Positions 1 to 6,934 of a stretch of 8,939 nt of DNA are shown here, one piece after another. Within the stretch, counting starts at the first letter, position 1. Each line of letters opens with the position of its first letter. Source of the stretch: Flavobacteriales bacterium. GTDB lineage: Bacteria; Bacteroidota; Bacteroidia; Flavobacteriales_E; Vicingaceae. The notes beneath the pieces were generated by a model, which saw nothing but the letters and a program-made list of their open reading frames with translations, did no database searches and was not told where the DNA came from. The stretch spans positions 1 to 8,939 of the forward strand of contig DNDT01000321.1 of NCBI GenBank assembly GCA_003487525.1. Direction: 5' to 3'. The position numbers and the translations under genes were made by a program.

Positions 1-436
1 AATCTTTTTAAGTGAAGTGCAATTGATATACGCCGATATCAACAGGATATTGAAGAGTGAAATAACGATGGACGAGAAGCTTTCGGCCATTATCGATCAA
101 TATTTTAATCTTCTTTCGGAAAAACCGAATTTGCCGACGTTCGTCATGTTCGAAATTAACAAGCATCCTGAATTTGCCCCTAAGCTCGCAAATGATGCCA
201 ACTTGCAGGAAACAGTTCAATTATTGGATGCGGAATTCAGGGCAAATAAAATTACCTCTACTCCCGAATTTGCGTTTCAGGTTATTCTGAACATCATATC
301 CCTGTGCGTATTTCCATTTGCGATGCGGCCACTGGTGCAGGAAATGGGAAAGCGAAACGGAGCTGACTGGAATCAGCTGATGGAAGGGAGAAAAAGTTTC
401 CTGAAAAGGTTAATCATTAACAGCTTCAAACCATGA
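1..436 (+). CDS. TetR/AcrR-family transcriptional regulator, C-terminal part (5' partial)
   Basis: The reading frame is open from base 2, so the true start lies upstream; the GTG at 17 is an internal valine codon in a run that continues to the window edge. About 144 residues are visible. They are mainly helical and look like the ligand-binding and dimerisation half of a TetR regulator, including the family-like stretch FEINKHPEFAPKL and a hydrophobic segment near the C-terminus (VILNIISLCVFPFAM). The N-terminal helix-turn-helix is not in the window, so the family call rests on the C-terminal pattern plus context. The stop overlaps the ATG of the outer-membrane factor gene by 4 bases (ATGA at 433). 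A TetR gene leading an exporter operon matches E. coli CecR (YbiH) upstream of ybhGFSR, and autorepression relieved by a ligand is the likely regulation (inference). The operator would lie upstream, outside the window. Confidence 0.8.
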   Translation, partial: IFLSEVQLIYADINRILKSEITMDEKLSAIIDQYFNLLSEKPNLPTFVMFEINKHPEFAPKLANDANLQETVQLLDAEFRANKITSTPEFAFQVILNIISLCVFPFAMRPLVQEMGKRNGADWNQLMEGRKSFLKRLIINSFKP

Positions 437-1710
437 TTTTCCGGAAGACTTCACTTTTAATTCTTCTCGTATCGGCAGTTGTTTCAGGGAGTGAGGTGTA
501 CGGGCAGATGACCCTGGAGCAATGTCATGAAAAAGCAAGGAACAACTATCCGCTTATTCGGCAATTTGATTTAATCGAACAGTCAAAGGATTTTACGGTT
601 TCTAATGCCAATAAGAATTATTTGCCACAGCTTAGCGTCACGGCCATCGGTGGTATTGTGGATGGATTTCCGTCCATTGGCCCGTCGACTCCAACATCAT
701 CCACTTCTTCTTCCTCTTCAACCGATGTAAAACTTATTTCCATCGTACAACTGAATCAGGTCATCTGGGACGGTGGCATCACAAAGTCGGTGAAAGAAAT
801 TTCTGAAATCAATGCAAAAGTTGAACGGGCTGATGTCGAAGTGAGTCTCTACACACTCAAATCGAGGGTCAACAATTTGTTTTTTGGAATACTCTTGATC
901 GACGAGCAAAAAGCACAGCTCGAATTTGTAAAAGGCACCTTGCGACAAAACCTGAACATCGCAACTGCGGCATACCAAAACGGAGTTGCGTACCAGTCGG
1001 ATCTGGACGAAATTAACGTCGAACTACTGAACCTTGAACAGCAACTTACCGAGCTGGAATACAACCGGTCTGCATTTGTCGGGATGCTGTCTTTGCTTAC
1101 CGGTGAAGAAATAACGGAGGATCAGGAGTTTACACCGCCGGTACTGACCGAAGAACTCAGTTCACTTGAAATAAAAAGGCCGGAACTCGATCTGTTTTCA
1201 AGCCAGGAAGAGCTGATAGAGTCTCAGACCAAAATGAAGCGATCAGGCATCTATCCAAAGCTCGGTTTGATGGGTCTGGGAACATTTATTCAGCCCGGTA
1301 TTTCATTCGGGCAGGAAGAAATGAACCAACTTTTGGTGGCAGGACTCAGTCTTTCCTGGGAATTGGGAAGCATTTACAGAAGGTCCAACGACAAGAAACT
1401 TGGAGAAGTCAATCTGAACAAGATTGACAATCGACGGGAGACATTCCTTTTTTCCACCAGGCTCGAATTGACCCGGGTAGAGCAGGACATTGAAAAATAC
1501 AAGGCGCTTATGGAACGGGACGAACAATTGATCAAGTTAAAAACGAGCATCAAGAATTCATATCAGTCTCAGTATGACAACGGGGTCGCCAGACTGTCCG
1601 ATCTTTTGATTCGGATTAATGACGAAAACATGGCCAGGCAAAGTTTCATTGTTCACGAAATTCAGTACTTGATGGCGGTCTATGAGTACAAAACCACATC
1701 AGGCAACTAA
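433..1710 (+). CDS. TolC-like outer-membrane efflux factor (OEP family)
   Basis: This 425-residue protein should form the trimeric outer-membrane and periplasmic exit duct of the pump. It begins with a signal peptide (charged MIFRK, hydrophobic LLILLVSAVVSG, probable cleavage after VYG near residue 24). Mature protein opens with MTLEQCHEKA, typical of the first OEP helix. Two OEP repeats are recognisable. The first has a strand region around NYLPQLSV (62-69) and VQLNQVIWDGG (105-115), followed by long helices. The second has YPKLGL (about 274-279) and LSLSWELG, then helices ending in a typical YLMAVYEYKTTSGN tail. A Ser/Thr-rich stretch at residues 85-97 lies between the first two predicted strands, where a surface loop would be. 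The start overlaps the TetR stop by 4 bases, so the channel is co-expressed with the regulator and pump. E. coli ybhGFSR has no outer-membrane factor gene of its own. Confidence 0.93.
   Translation: MIFRKTSLLILLVSAVVSGSEVYGQMTLEQCHEKARNNYPLIRQFDLIEQSKDFTVSNANKNYLPQLSVTAIGGIVDGFPSIGPSTPTSSTSSSSSTDVKLISIVQLNQVIWDGGITKSVKEISEINAKVERADVEVSLYTLKSRVNNLFFGILLIDEQKAQLEFVKGTLRQNLNIATAAYQNGVAYQSDLDEINVELLNLEQQLTELEYNRSAFVGMLSLLTGEEITEDQEFTPPVLTEELSSLEIKRPELDLFSSQEELIESQTKMKRSGIYPKLGLMGLGTFIQPGISFGQEEMNQLLVAGLSLSWELGSIYRRSNDKKLGEVNLNKIDNRRETFLFSTRLELTRVEQDIEKYKALMERDEQLIKLKTSIKNSYQSQYDNGVARLSDLLIRINDENMARQSFIVHEIQYLMAVYEYKTTSGN
700..719 (+). repeat. Pyrimidine-rich trinucleotide tract encoding a Ser/Thr run
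   Basis: A short low-complexity tract of TCT/TTC-like triplets inside the outer-membrane factor gene encodes about seven consecutive Ser/Thr residues. It is part of a longer Ser/Thr/Pro stretch at residues 85-97. The repeat is imperfect and its unit is three bases, so gain or loss of units would change loop length without a frameshift. Whether its length varies between strains cannot be judged from one sequence. Confidence 0.6.
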
Positions 1711-1736
1711 TACATTATTAATTGATTGCGAAAAAT

Positions 1737-2648
1737 ATGAAGACAATAAGAATGTTCATGCTTACCGGCGCTGTTGCGCTGCTTTATTCGTGTGGATCGG
1801 GAGATGGAGAAGCCGATGCCTACGGAAATTTTGAAGTCGATGAAATCACGGTTTCTGCGATGGTCCCCGGGGAAATCATGGCACTTGAAATCAAAGAGGG
1901 AGATCATCTTGAGAAGGGACAGCGCATAGGCTGGATTGATACCACGGACTTGCACCTTCAGCGGCTGGAGGTTGAGGCGAACATTGGCCTTATAAAAAGC
2001 CAGTATGCAGCCATTGCCGCTCAGATAGAAGTGCTTCAGAGCAACAAGAAAATATTGCTGACAGAGATAGATCGCACCACAAAATTGCTTGCCTCAAATG
2101 CAGCGACCACGAAAAATATGGACGATTTGAACGGCCAGTTGCACGTCGTGAACAAACAAATTGCATCCATCGAAACACAAAACCCAAGTGTGATAGGTCA
2201 GCTCAATATAGCCAGAGCCAAGCTGGAGCAGATAAACGAAAAGTGCGTGAAGTCAATCATCACAAACCCCATAGACGGTATCGTTCTGGATAAAATAATG
2301 AGGCAGCATGAACTTGCCGGGCCCGGAATGCCAATCTATACCATTGCCGACTTATCGGTCATGGAATTCAGGGCCTACCTTGCCGGAAATCAACTTAGCA
2401 GAGTTAAACTTGGCGATACCGTAGTTGTTAAGGTAGATGGAGAAGACGGCGATCTCATCCCGTTTGAAGGAAGGATCAAATGGATATCCGACCAGGCGGA
2501 ATTCACGCCAAAGATTATTCAGACAAAAGAAGAACGGGTCGATATGGTTTACGCGATTAAAGTGGACGTGTTGAACGACGGAACACTTAAAATGGGAATG
2601 CCGGGGGAATTGTATTTCTCAGCTACATCAGATGCTGACAGTAAGTAA
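1737..2648 (+). CDS. HlyD/YbhG-like membrane-fusion protein, predicted lipoprotein
   Basis: This is the periplasmic adaptor linking the ABC-2 permeases to the TolC-like channel; 303 residues from the chosen start. A TTG at 1722 would add five residues, but the ATG at 1737 gives a clean lipoprotein signal: MKTIR, hydrophobic core, then LLYSC with Cys19 as the lipidation site. Domains in order: first half of the lipoyl-like (barrel-sandwich) domain at about 32-70 (VSAMVPGEIMAL, EGDHLEKGQ); a helical hairpin at about 71-175; the second lipoyl half at about 176-205 (TNPIDGIVLDK, AGPGMPIYTIADL); then a beta-barrel region (FRAYLAGNQL, KLGDTVVVKVDG) to about 265. The segment TPKIIQTKEERVDMVYAIKV (258-277) is characteristic of YbhG-type adaptors. 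It follows the outer-membrane factor gene after 26 bases and overlaps the first ATPase gene by 17. No Shine-Dalgarno sequence is seen. Lipid anchoring replaces the transmembrane or cleaved signal seen in many other HlyD-type proteins. Confidence 0.93.
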   Translation: MKTIRMFMLTGAVALLYSCGSGDGEADAYGNFEVDEITVSAMVPGEIMALEIKEGDHLEKGQRIGWIDTTDLHLQRLEVEANIGLIKSQYAAIAAQIEVLQSNKKILLTEIDRTTKLLASNAATTKNMDDLNGQLHVVNKQIASIETQNPSVIGQLNIARAKLEQINEKCVKSIITNPIDGIVLDKIMRQHELAGPGMPIYTIADLSVMEFRAYLAGNQLSRVKLGDTVVVKVDGEDGDLIPFEGRIKWISDQAEFTPKIIQTKEERVDMVYAIKVDVLNDGTLKMGMPGELYFSATSDADSK

Positions 2649-3534
2649 TATTTCCAAATCATACGGAGAGGTCCGGGCCTTGAATGGGATCAACTTTGAG
2701 GTTGACAGGGGAGAATTATTTGGCTTAATCGGACCCGACGGAGCAGGAAAAACAAGCCTGTTCAGGATCATTGCCACCCTGCTTCTTCCGGATTCGGGCG
2801 ATGTAAGTTTCGACGGGCACGACGTGATAACGGATTATGAATTTGTGCGAAAAAATGTCGGGTACATGCCGGGCAGGTTTTCGCTCTACCAGGACTTAAG
2901 CGTCAAAGAGAATCTGGAGTTTTTCGCCACTATTTTTAATACTACCGTTCAGGAGAACAAGCACCTGATAGAAGACATTTTTAAACAACTTGAGCCTTTT
3001 CAGAATCGAAGGGCAGGAGATTTGTCGGGAGGAATGAAACAAAAACTTGCACTTAGCTGTGCCTTGATTCACAAGCCGACCATGTTGCTTCTCGACGAGC
3101 CAACAACGGGAGTTGACGCCATATCGCGGAAAGAATTCTGGGGCATGCTGCAACGTCTGAAAAAAGAAGGCATCACCATAGTGGTTTCAACTCCCTATAT
3201 GGATGAATCAAAACTATGTGATCGGGTGGCGCTGATTCAGGACGGAGCTATTATGGATCTCGATACACCTTCCGGAATTGTAAATCGGTTTGACAAGACG
3301 GTTTATAAAGTGACCGGGAATAACCAGTATCAACTGCTGAGTAAAATCAGAACCATGGACGGTGTTCAAAATGCCTATCCCTTTGGAAGCAGTTTGCACG
3401 TTTACGGTTCGCCGGAATTGAATTTATCCGGCCGTCTGGACGAGCACTTTCCGGACGCAGACATTCAGGTCGAAATTATTCCTGCCGATATAGAAGACAC
3501 TTTTATGAACCTAATGACCAGGGATCATGAATAA
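2632..3534 (+). CDS. ABC transporter ATPase 1 (YbhF N-half-like, ABC-2 exporter)
   Basis: A 300-residue nucleotide-binding protein expected to pair with the next ATPase and drive the two permeases. Visible motifs: A-loop Tyr11; Walker A GPDGAGKT (34-41), whose GPDG form matches YbhF-type N-terminal halves; a complete signature LSGGMKQ (131-137); Walker B MLLLDEP with catalytic Glu156; D-loop TGVD (159-162). Two conserved residues are missing. The Q-loop reads YMPGRFSLY, with Gly81 where Gln is usual, and the H-loop reads STPYMDE, with Pro188 where His is usual. This suggests its own Walker site is weakly catalytic or only structural. After the ATPase core (to about residue 212) there is a C-terminal extension of about 88 residues with alternating strand and helix patterns, resembling the accessory domains on many ABC-2 ATPases; ATPase 2 lacks it. 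The start overlaps the adaptor gene by 17 bases, and no better internal start is seen. Confidence 0.95.
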   Translation: MLTVSNISKSYGEVRALNGINFEVDRGELFGLIGPDGAGKTSLFRIIATLLLPDSGDVSFDGHDVITDYEFVRKNVGYMPGRFSLYQDLSVKENLEFFATIFNTTVQENKHLIEDIFKQLEPFQNRRAGDLSGGMKQKLALSCALIHKPTMLLLDEPTTGVDAISRKEFWGMLQRLKKEGITIVVSTPYMDESKLCDRVALIQDGAIMDLDTPSGIVNRFDKTVYKVTGNNQYQLLSKIRTMDGVQNAYPFGSSLHVYGSPELNLSGRLDEHFPDADIQVEIIPADIEDTFMNLMTRDHE

Positions 3535-4255
3535 GGCGATCACCGCAAACAAGCTCACCAAGAAATTTGGAAATTTCATTGCGACCAATGCCATCACATT
3601 TGATGTCGATAAAGGAGAGGTATTTGGATTTCTTGGAGCCAATGGCGCCGGTAAAACGACAGCCATTAAAATGCTCACCGGTTTGTCCAGGCCGACTTCA
3701 GGCGAGGCAACTGTCGCAGGACTCGACATTTACCGACATGCGGAGCAAATAAAGCAGCAAATTGGTTACATGAGCCAGAAGTTTTCCCTGTATGAAGACA
3801 TGACGGTAAGTGAAAACATTGAGTTTTACGGAGGAATTTACGGACTGAAGAGAAGTGAGATCAGGGAGCGCGGCGGCAAGTCCCTTGATCAGCTCAGTAT
3901 GACAAATGTGCGCAATCACAAGGTCAATTCGTTGCCCCTGGGATGGAAGCAGAAACTGGCTTTTGCCGTGGCAACCCTGCACAAGCCCGGAATTGTTTTT
4001 CTCGATGAACCTACCGGAGGTGTGGATCCGATTACCCGCCGTCAGTTTTGGGAAATGATTTACCAGGCAGCCGAGGAGGGAATTACTGTCTTTGTCACCA
4101 CTCATTATATGGACGAAGCGGAGTACTGCAATCGAATCAGTATCATGGTCGAAGGCCTGATGGTGGCATGCGACAGTCCGGCTGCATTAAAGAGTCTGCA
4201 CAATGCATCATCCATTGAGGAGGTATTTATAAAAATTGCACGAAACAAGGAATGA
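3527..4255 (+). CDS. ABC transporter ATPase 2 (YbhF C-half-like, ABC-2 exporter)
   Basis: A 242-residue nucleotide-binding protein, the likely heterodimer partner of ATPase 1. Motifs: A-loop Phe14; Walker A GANGAGKT (37-44); Q-loop IGYMSQKFSLYEDM with Gln84; Walker B IVFLDEP with Glu161; D-loop GGVD (164-167); H-loop TTHYMDEAEYC with His193. The signature is degenerate: LPLGWKQ (136-142) replaces LSGGQ. Walker-side chemistry therefore looks intact, but it cannot offer a normal signature to its partner. The C-terminus is short (SSIEEVFIKIARNKE), unlike ATPase 1. The ATG overlaps the upstream stop by 8 bases, and its own stop overlaps the next gene by 4 (ATGA). In E. coli YbhF the two equivalent domains form one polypeptide; here they are separate genes in different frames. 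Each is full length with its own start, so this looks like a natural split rather than a broken fusion. Confidence 0.95.
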   Translation: MNKAITANKLTKKFGNFIATNAITFDVDKGEVFGFLGANGAGKTTAIKMLTGLSRPTSGEATVAGLDIYRHAEQIKQQIGYMSQKFSLYEDMTVSENIEFYGGIYGLKRSEIRERGGKSLDQLSMTNVRNHKVNSLPLGWKQKLAFAVATLHKPGIVFLDEPTGGVDPITRRQFWEMIYQAAEEGITVFVTTHYMDEAEYCNRISIMVEGLMVACDSPAALKSLHNASSIEEVFIKIARNKE

Positions 4256-5361
4256 AGGGACATGTTCTCAGAGCATTTGTAAAAAAGGAGTTTCTGCATA
4301 TTTTCAGAGACTACAGAACCCTGATGGTCTTGTTTGGGATGCCGATCGCTCAGGTGATTTTGTTTGGCTACGCCATCACCACCGAACTTAGGGATGTGAA
4401 AATCGGAGTCTGGGATATGAGCAAGGATCAAAAGAGCATCGAGTTGATCAGCAATATCACCTCTTCCGAATTTTTCGCCCTGAACGACAATGTTTCTGCA
4501 TCCCATGAAATCGAGGCTTCATTTAAAAAAGGAAGGGTAAAGGCCTTTCTTGTCTTTCCGAATGATTTCGGCAACAAGCTGGAGCGGGGAACAGCATCCA
4601 TTCAGATTATTGCGGATGCTTCTGATCCCAATACGGCGAACATCATTACCAATCAGCTTACCAGTATCATACAGCGGTGGGACATGTTGGAGAAGTCGAA
4701 AACACTAAGGAGAGCCTTTATAGACACCGAGGTCAGGATGCATTATAATCCCGAGAGCAAGAGCGTGCTGTTGTTTGTCCCCGGGGTGATCACCATCATT
4801 CTCATGTTGGTCTCGGCCATGCTGACTTCCATCTCCATCGCCAGGGAAAAAGAAATGGGAAACATGGAAATCCTGCTTGTTTCGCCACTGAAACCGGCAG
4901 TCGTCATCATTGGTAAAATATTGCCATACCTTATGTTGTCGTTGGTTAATGCGCTTATTATCATGGGCATTGGCAACGTGGTATTTGAAGTGCCTGTAAA
5001 CGGCAGCTTTGTGTTGCTTCTGCTAGAATGCCTGTTGTTTATTGTTGTGGCCCTGTCACTTGGGGTATTTATTTCGACCAAGGTAGAAAGTCAGCAAATG
5101 GCATTGATGATGTCACTTTTTGCCCTTATGCTGCCGACCATCCTTTTGTCCGGTTTTATTTTCCCGATAAGCAGCATGCCCTTACCGCTTCAATGGATCA
5201 GTCATGCCATGCCACCCAAGTACTTCATCATCATCATAAAGGCCATTATGCTAAAAGGTGTGGGTATTGCGCATATATGGAAAGAGACGCTGATACTGTC
5301 ATTGATGGCGGTATTTTTTATTGGACTTAGCGTAAAAAATTACAAAAGCCGATTGGAATGA
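4252..5361 (+). CDS. ABC-2 family permease 1 (YbhS-like)
   Basis: A 369-residue inner-membrane subunit, close in length to E. coli YbhS. The N-terminus (FVKKEFLHIFRDYRTL) is the amphipathic connector expected of type V (ABC-2) exporters. It is followed by TM1 at about 22-43 and a periplasmic domain at about 44-168 (IGVWDMSKDQ, KAFLVFPNDF). Then come TM2 (about 171-194), the hallmark cytoplasmic segment AREKEMGNMEILLVSPL (197-213), TM3 (about 216-245), TM4 (about 252-274), TM5 (about 283-306), the re-entrant-like SMPLPLQWISHAMPPKYFI region, and TM6 (about 345-362). Its start overlaps the ATPase 2 stop by 4 bases and its stop overlaps permease 2 by 4, so coupled, near-stoichiometric synthesis is likely. 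It should pair with permease 2 to form the transmembrane path. The substrate cannot be read from the sequence. Confidence 0.94.
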   Translation: MKGHVLRAFVKKEFLHIFRDYRTLMVLFGMPIAQVILFGYAITTELRDVKIGVWDMSKDQKSIELISNITSSEFFALNDNVSASHEIEASFKKGRVKAFLVFPNDFGNKLERGTASIQIIADASDPNTANIITNQLTSIIQRWDMLEKSKTLRRAFIDTEVRMHYNPESKSVLLFVPGVITIILMLVSAMLTSISIAREKEMGNMEILLVSPLKPAVVIIGKILPYLMLSLVNALIIMGIGNVVFEVPVNGSFVLLLLECLLFIVVALSLGVFISTKVESQQMALMMSLFALMLPTILLSGFIFPISSMPLPLQWISHAMPPKYFIIIIKAIMLKGVGIAHIWKETLILSLMAVFFIGLSVKNYKSRLE

Positions 5362-6473
5362 AACGCCTGCCCTTCATATTGAAAAAGGAATTCATTCAGA
5401 TTTTCCGAAACAAGGCGATGTTGCCGATCATTTTTGTGGTCCCCATCGTGCAGTTATTGATTTTGGCCAATGCTGCGGATTTCGAAATTCGCAACATACG
5501 GCTCGATATTTCGGATGCGGACAAGTCGGCAGACTCAAGAGAATTAATCTCAAAGTTTGAACACTCGCCATTTTTTGAGGTAAGTTACATCGGGCAGGAT
5601 TATAAAGGAAACATTGAGCGGCTGGACCGAAGGGAAAGCGATGCATTTTTGACGATACCCGATAACTTTTCACATGATTTAAAATCAAATCACGAAGTAA
5701 AACTGAAATTGGATGTGGATGGAATAGACGGCCAAAAAGCGAACCTCACCTACTTCTATGCGGCGAATATTATCCGGGGTTTCAGACCGCGGATAAACAA
5801 CATACAAATGCTCGGGAAGAAATTTCCGGTACCGATCCAGGTTAAACCGAGGTACTGGTACAATCCGGAACTTGACTACAAAAACCTTATGGTGCCGGGG
5901 ATTCTGGCTGTGCTGGTAACCATGGTTGGCATGTTTTTATCATCCATGAACATCGTTCGCGAAAAAGAAATTGGAACCATTGAGCAGTTGAATGTCACAC
6001 CGATTACAAAAGTCGAATTCATCATTGGCAAACTCTTTCCGTTTTGGGTGATCAGCCTGGTGGAACTGGGGATAGGACTCACTTTTGGAAAACTCATTTT
6101 TGACATACCCATTGTTGGAAGCCTGCCTTTGCTTTTTAGTTTTACGGCGGTGTATTTATTGGTGATGCTCGGATTTGGGTTGCTGATATCGACGTTTACA
6201 CACACGCAACAACAGGCCATGTTTGTTTCGTGGTTTTTTCTGGTGATTTTTATTCTGATGGGAGGCTTGTTCACGGCCATTGAAAACATGCCGTCCTGGG
6301 CGCAAAAAATTACCTGGTTCAATCCGGTTTCCTACTTTATCGAAGTGCTTCGGCTTGTGCTGCTCAAGGGAAGCGGGTTTAACGATATCATGAGGTATTT
6401 TGGCATCGTAGGCGCCATGGCTCTTGTAGTCAATTCAATTGCCATATTCAATTATAAAAAGCGACAGGGTTAA
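5358..6473 (+). CDS. ABC-2 family permease 2 (YbhR-like)
   Basis: A 371-residue inner-membrane subunit and the last gene of the pump operon, close in length to E. coli YbhR. The layout matches permease 1: amphipathic LKKEFIQIFRNK; TM1 at about 21-40; a periplasmic domain at about 41-172 (DISDADKSADSRELISKFE, DAFLTIPDNFSHDL); TM2 at about 177-199; NIVREKEIGTIEQLNVTPI (198-216); TM3 (about 221-246); TM4 (about 253-278); TM5 (about 286-307); NMPSWAQKITWFNPVSYFIE (310-329); TM6 (about 350-366). The two permeases are clearly paralogous in layout but diverged in sequence, as expected for a heterodimer. The stop codon TAA shares the palindrome TTAA with the stop of the convergent gene on the other strand, so no terminator fits between them. 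Confidence 0.94.
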   Translation: MKRLPFILKKEFIQIFRNKAMLPIIFVVPIVQLLILANAADFEIRNIRLDISDADKSADSRELISKFEHSPFFEVSYIGQDYKGNIERLDRRESDAFLTIPDNFSHDLKSNHEVKLKLDVDGIDGQKANLTYFYAANIIRGFRPRINNIQMLGKKFPVPIQVKPRYWYNPELDYKNLMVPGILAVLVTMVGMFLSSMNIVREKEIGTIEQLNVTPITKVEFIIGKLFPFWVISLVELGIGLTFGKLIFDIPIVGSLPLLFSFTAVYLLVMLGFGLLISTFTHTQQQAMFVSWFFLVIFILMGGLFTAIENMPSWAQKITWFNPVSYFIEVLRLVLLKGSGFNDIMRYFGIVGAMALVVNSIAIFNYKKRQG

Positions 6474-6904
6474 GATTTTTCGGCTCTGTTTTTAAGTGCC
6501 GTGTTCATCTTTTCAAAAGCGGATATTGTCTTTGAATTCAATTGTTTCCAAAAAAAGGGAAGCAAAAGACCGTTGAAATTTTCGCACTGAACCAGCTTAG
6601 TTGTTCCGTCTTCCCGCTCTCTCAGCTTGAAAATGTGTTCTCCGTCAAAAATCCCCTTTATCATCAAGTGACCCAACCATCTGAATTCCTTGCCTGGCTC
6701 CGAGACGAGGCATTTTGGCTTAAAGGTCATTGGTTTACTGTCAGGTTGCTGCATGACAACCCTTAATTGACCGCCAACTTTTGCATCACCCGAAATGGAT
6801 TTGATGAAAGGATTCCAGTCCGGGTATTTTTCAAAGTCCATAAGAATTTCCCAGACCCTGGAGGCCGGAGCTTTTATTTCAATTTCTGTATGGATGCTTT
6901 TCAT
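6470..6904 (-). CDS. SRPBCC-fold (polyketide cyclase/START-like) small protein
   Basis: A 144-residue cytoplasmic protein with the usual length and pattern of the SRPBCC helix-grip fold. It has a first strand (IHTEIEIKAP), then the typical helix SRVWEILMDFEKYPDWNPFI (15-34), alternating strands (GGQLRVVMQQ, KCLVSEPGKEFRWLG, GEHIFKLREREDGTTKLVQ), and a long C-terminal helix (SKTISAFEKMNTALKNRAE). Family members bind hydrophobic ligands in a central cavity, but the ligand or reaction cannot be predicted here. It has no signal peptide. Its ATG is preceded by a good GGAG at 5-base spacing, supporting this start. It lies 30 bases downstream of the haem lipoprotein gene on the same strand, so it may be cotranscribed with it. 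Its 3' end overlaps the 3' end of the pump operon. Confidence 0.88.
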   Translation of the reverse strand: MKSIHTEIEIKAPASRVWEILMDFEKYPDWNPFIKSISGDAKVGGQLRVVMQQPDSKPMTFKPKCLVSEPGKEFRWLGHLMIKGIFDGEHIFKLREREDGTTKLVQCENFNGLLLPFFWKQLNSKTISAFEKMNTALKNRAEKS

Positions 6905-6909
6905 GAGAT

Positions 6910-6913
6910 CTCC
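6910..6913 (-). promoter_or_regulatory. Shine-Dalgarno-like GGAG before the SRPBCC gene
   Basis: On the minus strand GGAG lies 5 bases before the ATG at 6904. It fixes the start of the SRPBCC gene and stands out because the other starts in this window lack a clear, well-spaced Shine-Dalgarno sequence. Confidence 0.5.
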
Positions 6914-6934
6914 GGTTACAAAAGGAGGGCGAAT

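Noticed and set aside
17..19. GTG as the start of the TetR gene
   Set aside because: The frame continues in a family-like manner to the window edge and the DNA-binding domain would be missing, so the gene is simply cut by the window.
1722..1736. TTG start adding five residues to the membrane-fusion protein
   Set aside because: The ATG at 1737 gives a well-formed lipoprotein signal, and nothing supports the TTG.
2632..4255. The two ATPase genes as a frameshifted YbhF pseudogene
   Set aside because: Each half has a complete domain, its own ATG and a natural C-terminus, and they overlap by only 8 bases; this looks like two real genes.
4105..4506. Long open frames on the opposite strand of the pump genes (for example 3698-4105, 4105-4506 and 5876-6322)
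   Set aside because: They lie inside well-supported genes, have no recognisable domains and show biased, non-protein-like composition.
6905..6912. Palindrome GAGATCTC upstream of the SRPBCC gene as an operator
   Set aside because: It is only 8 bases, overlaps the ribosome-binding region, and has no second copy nearby.
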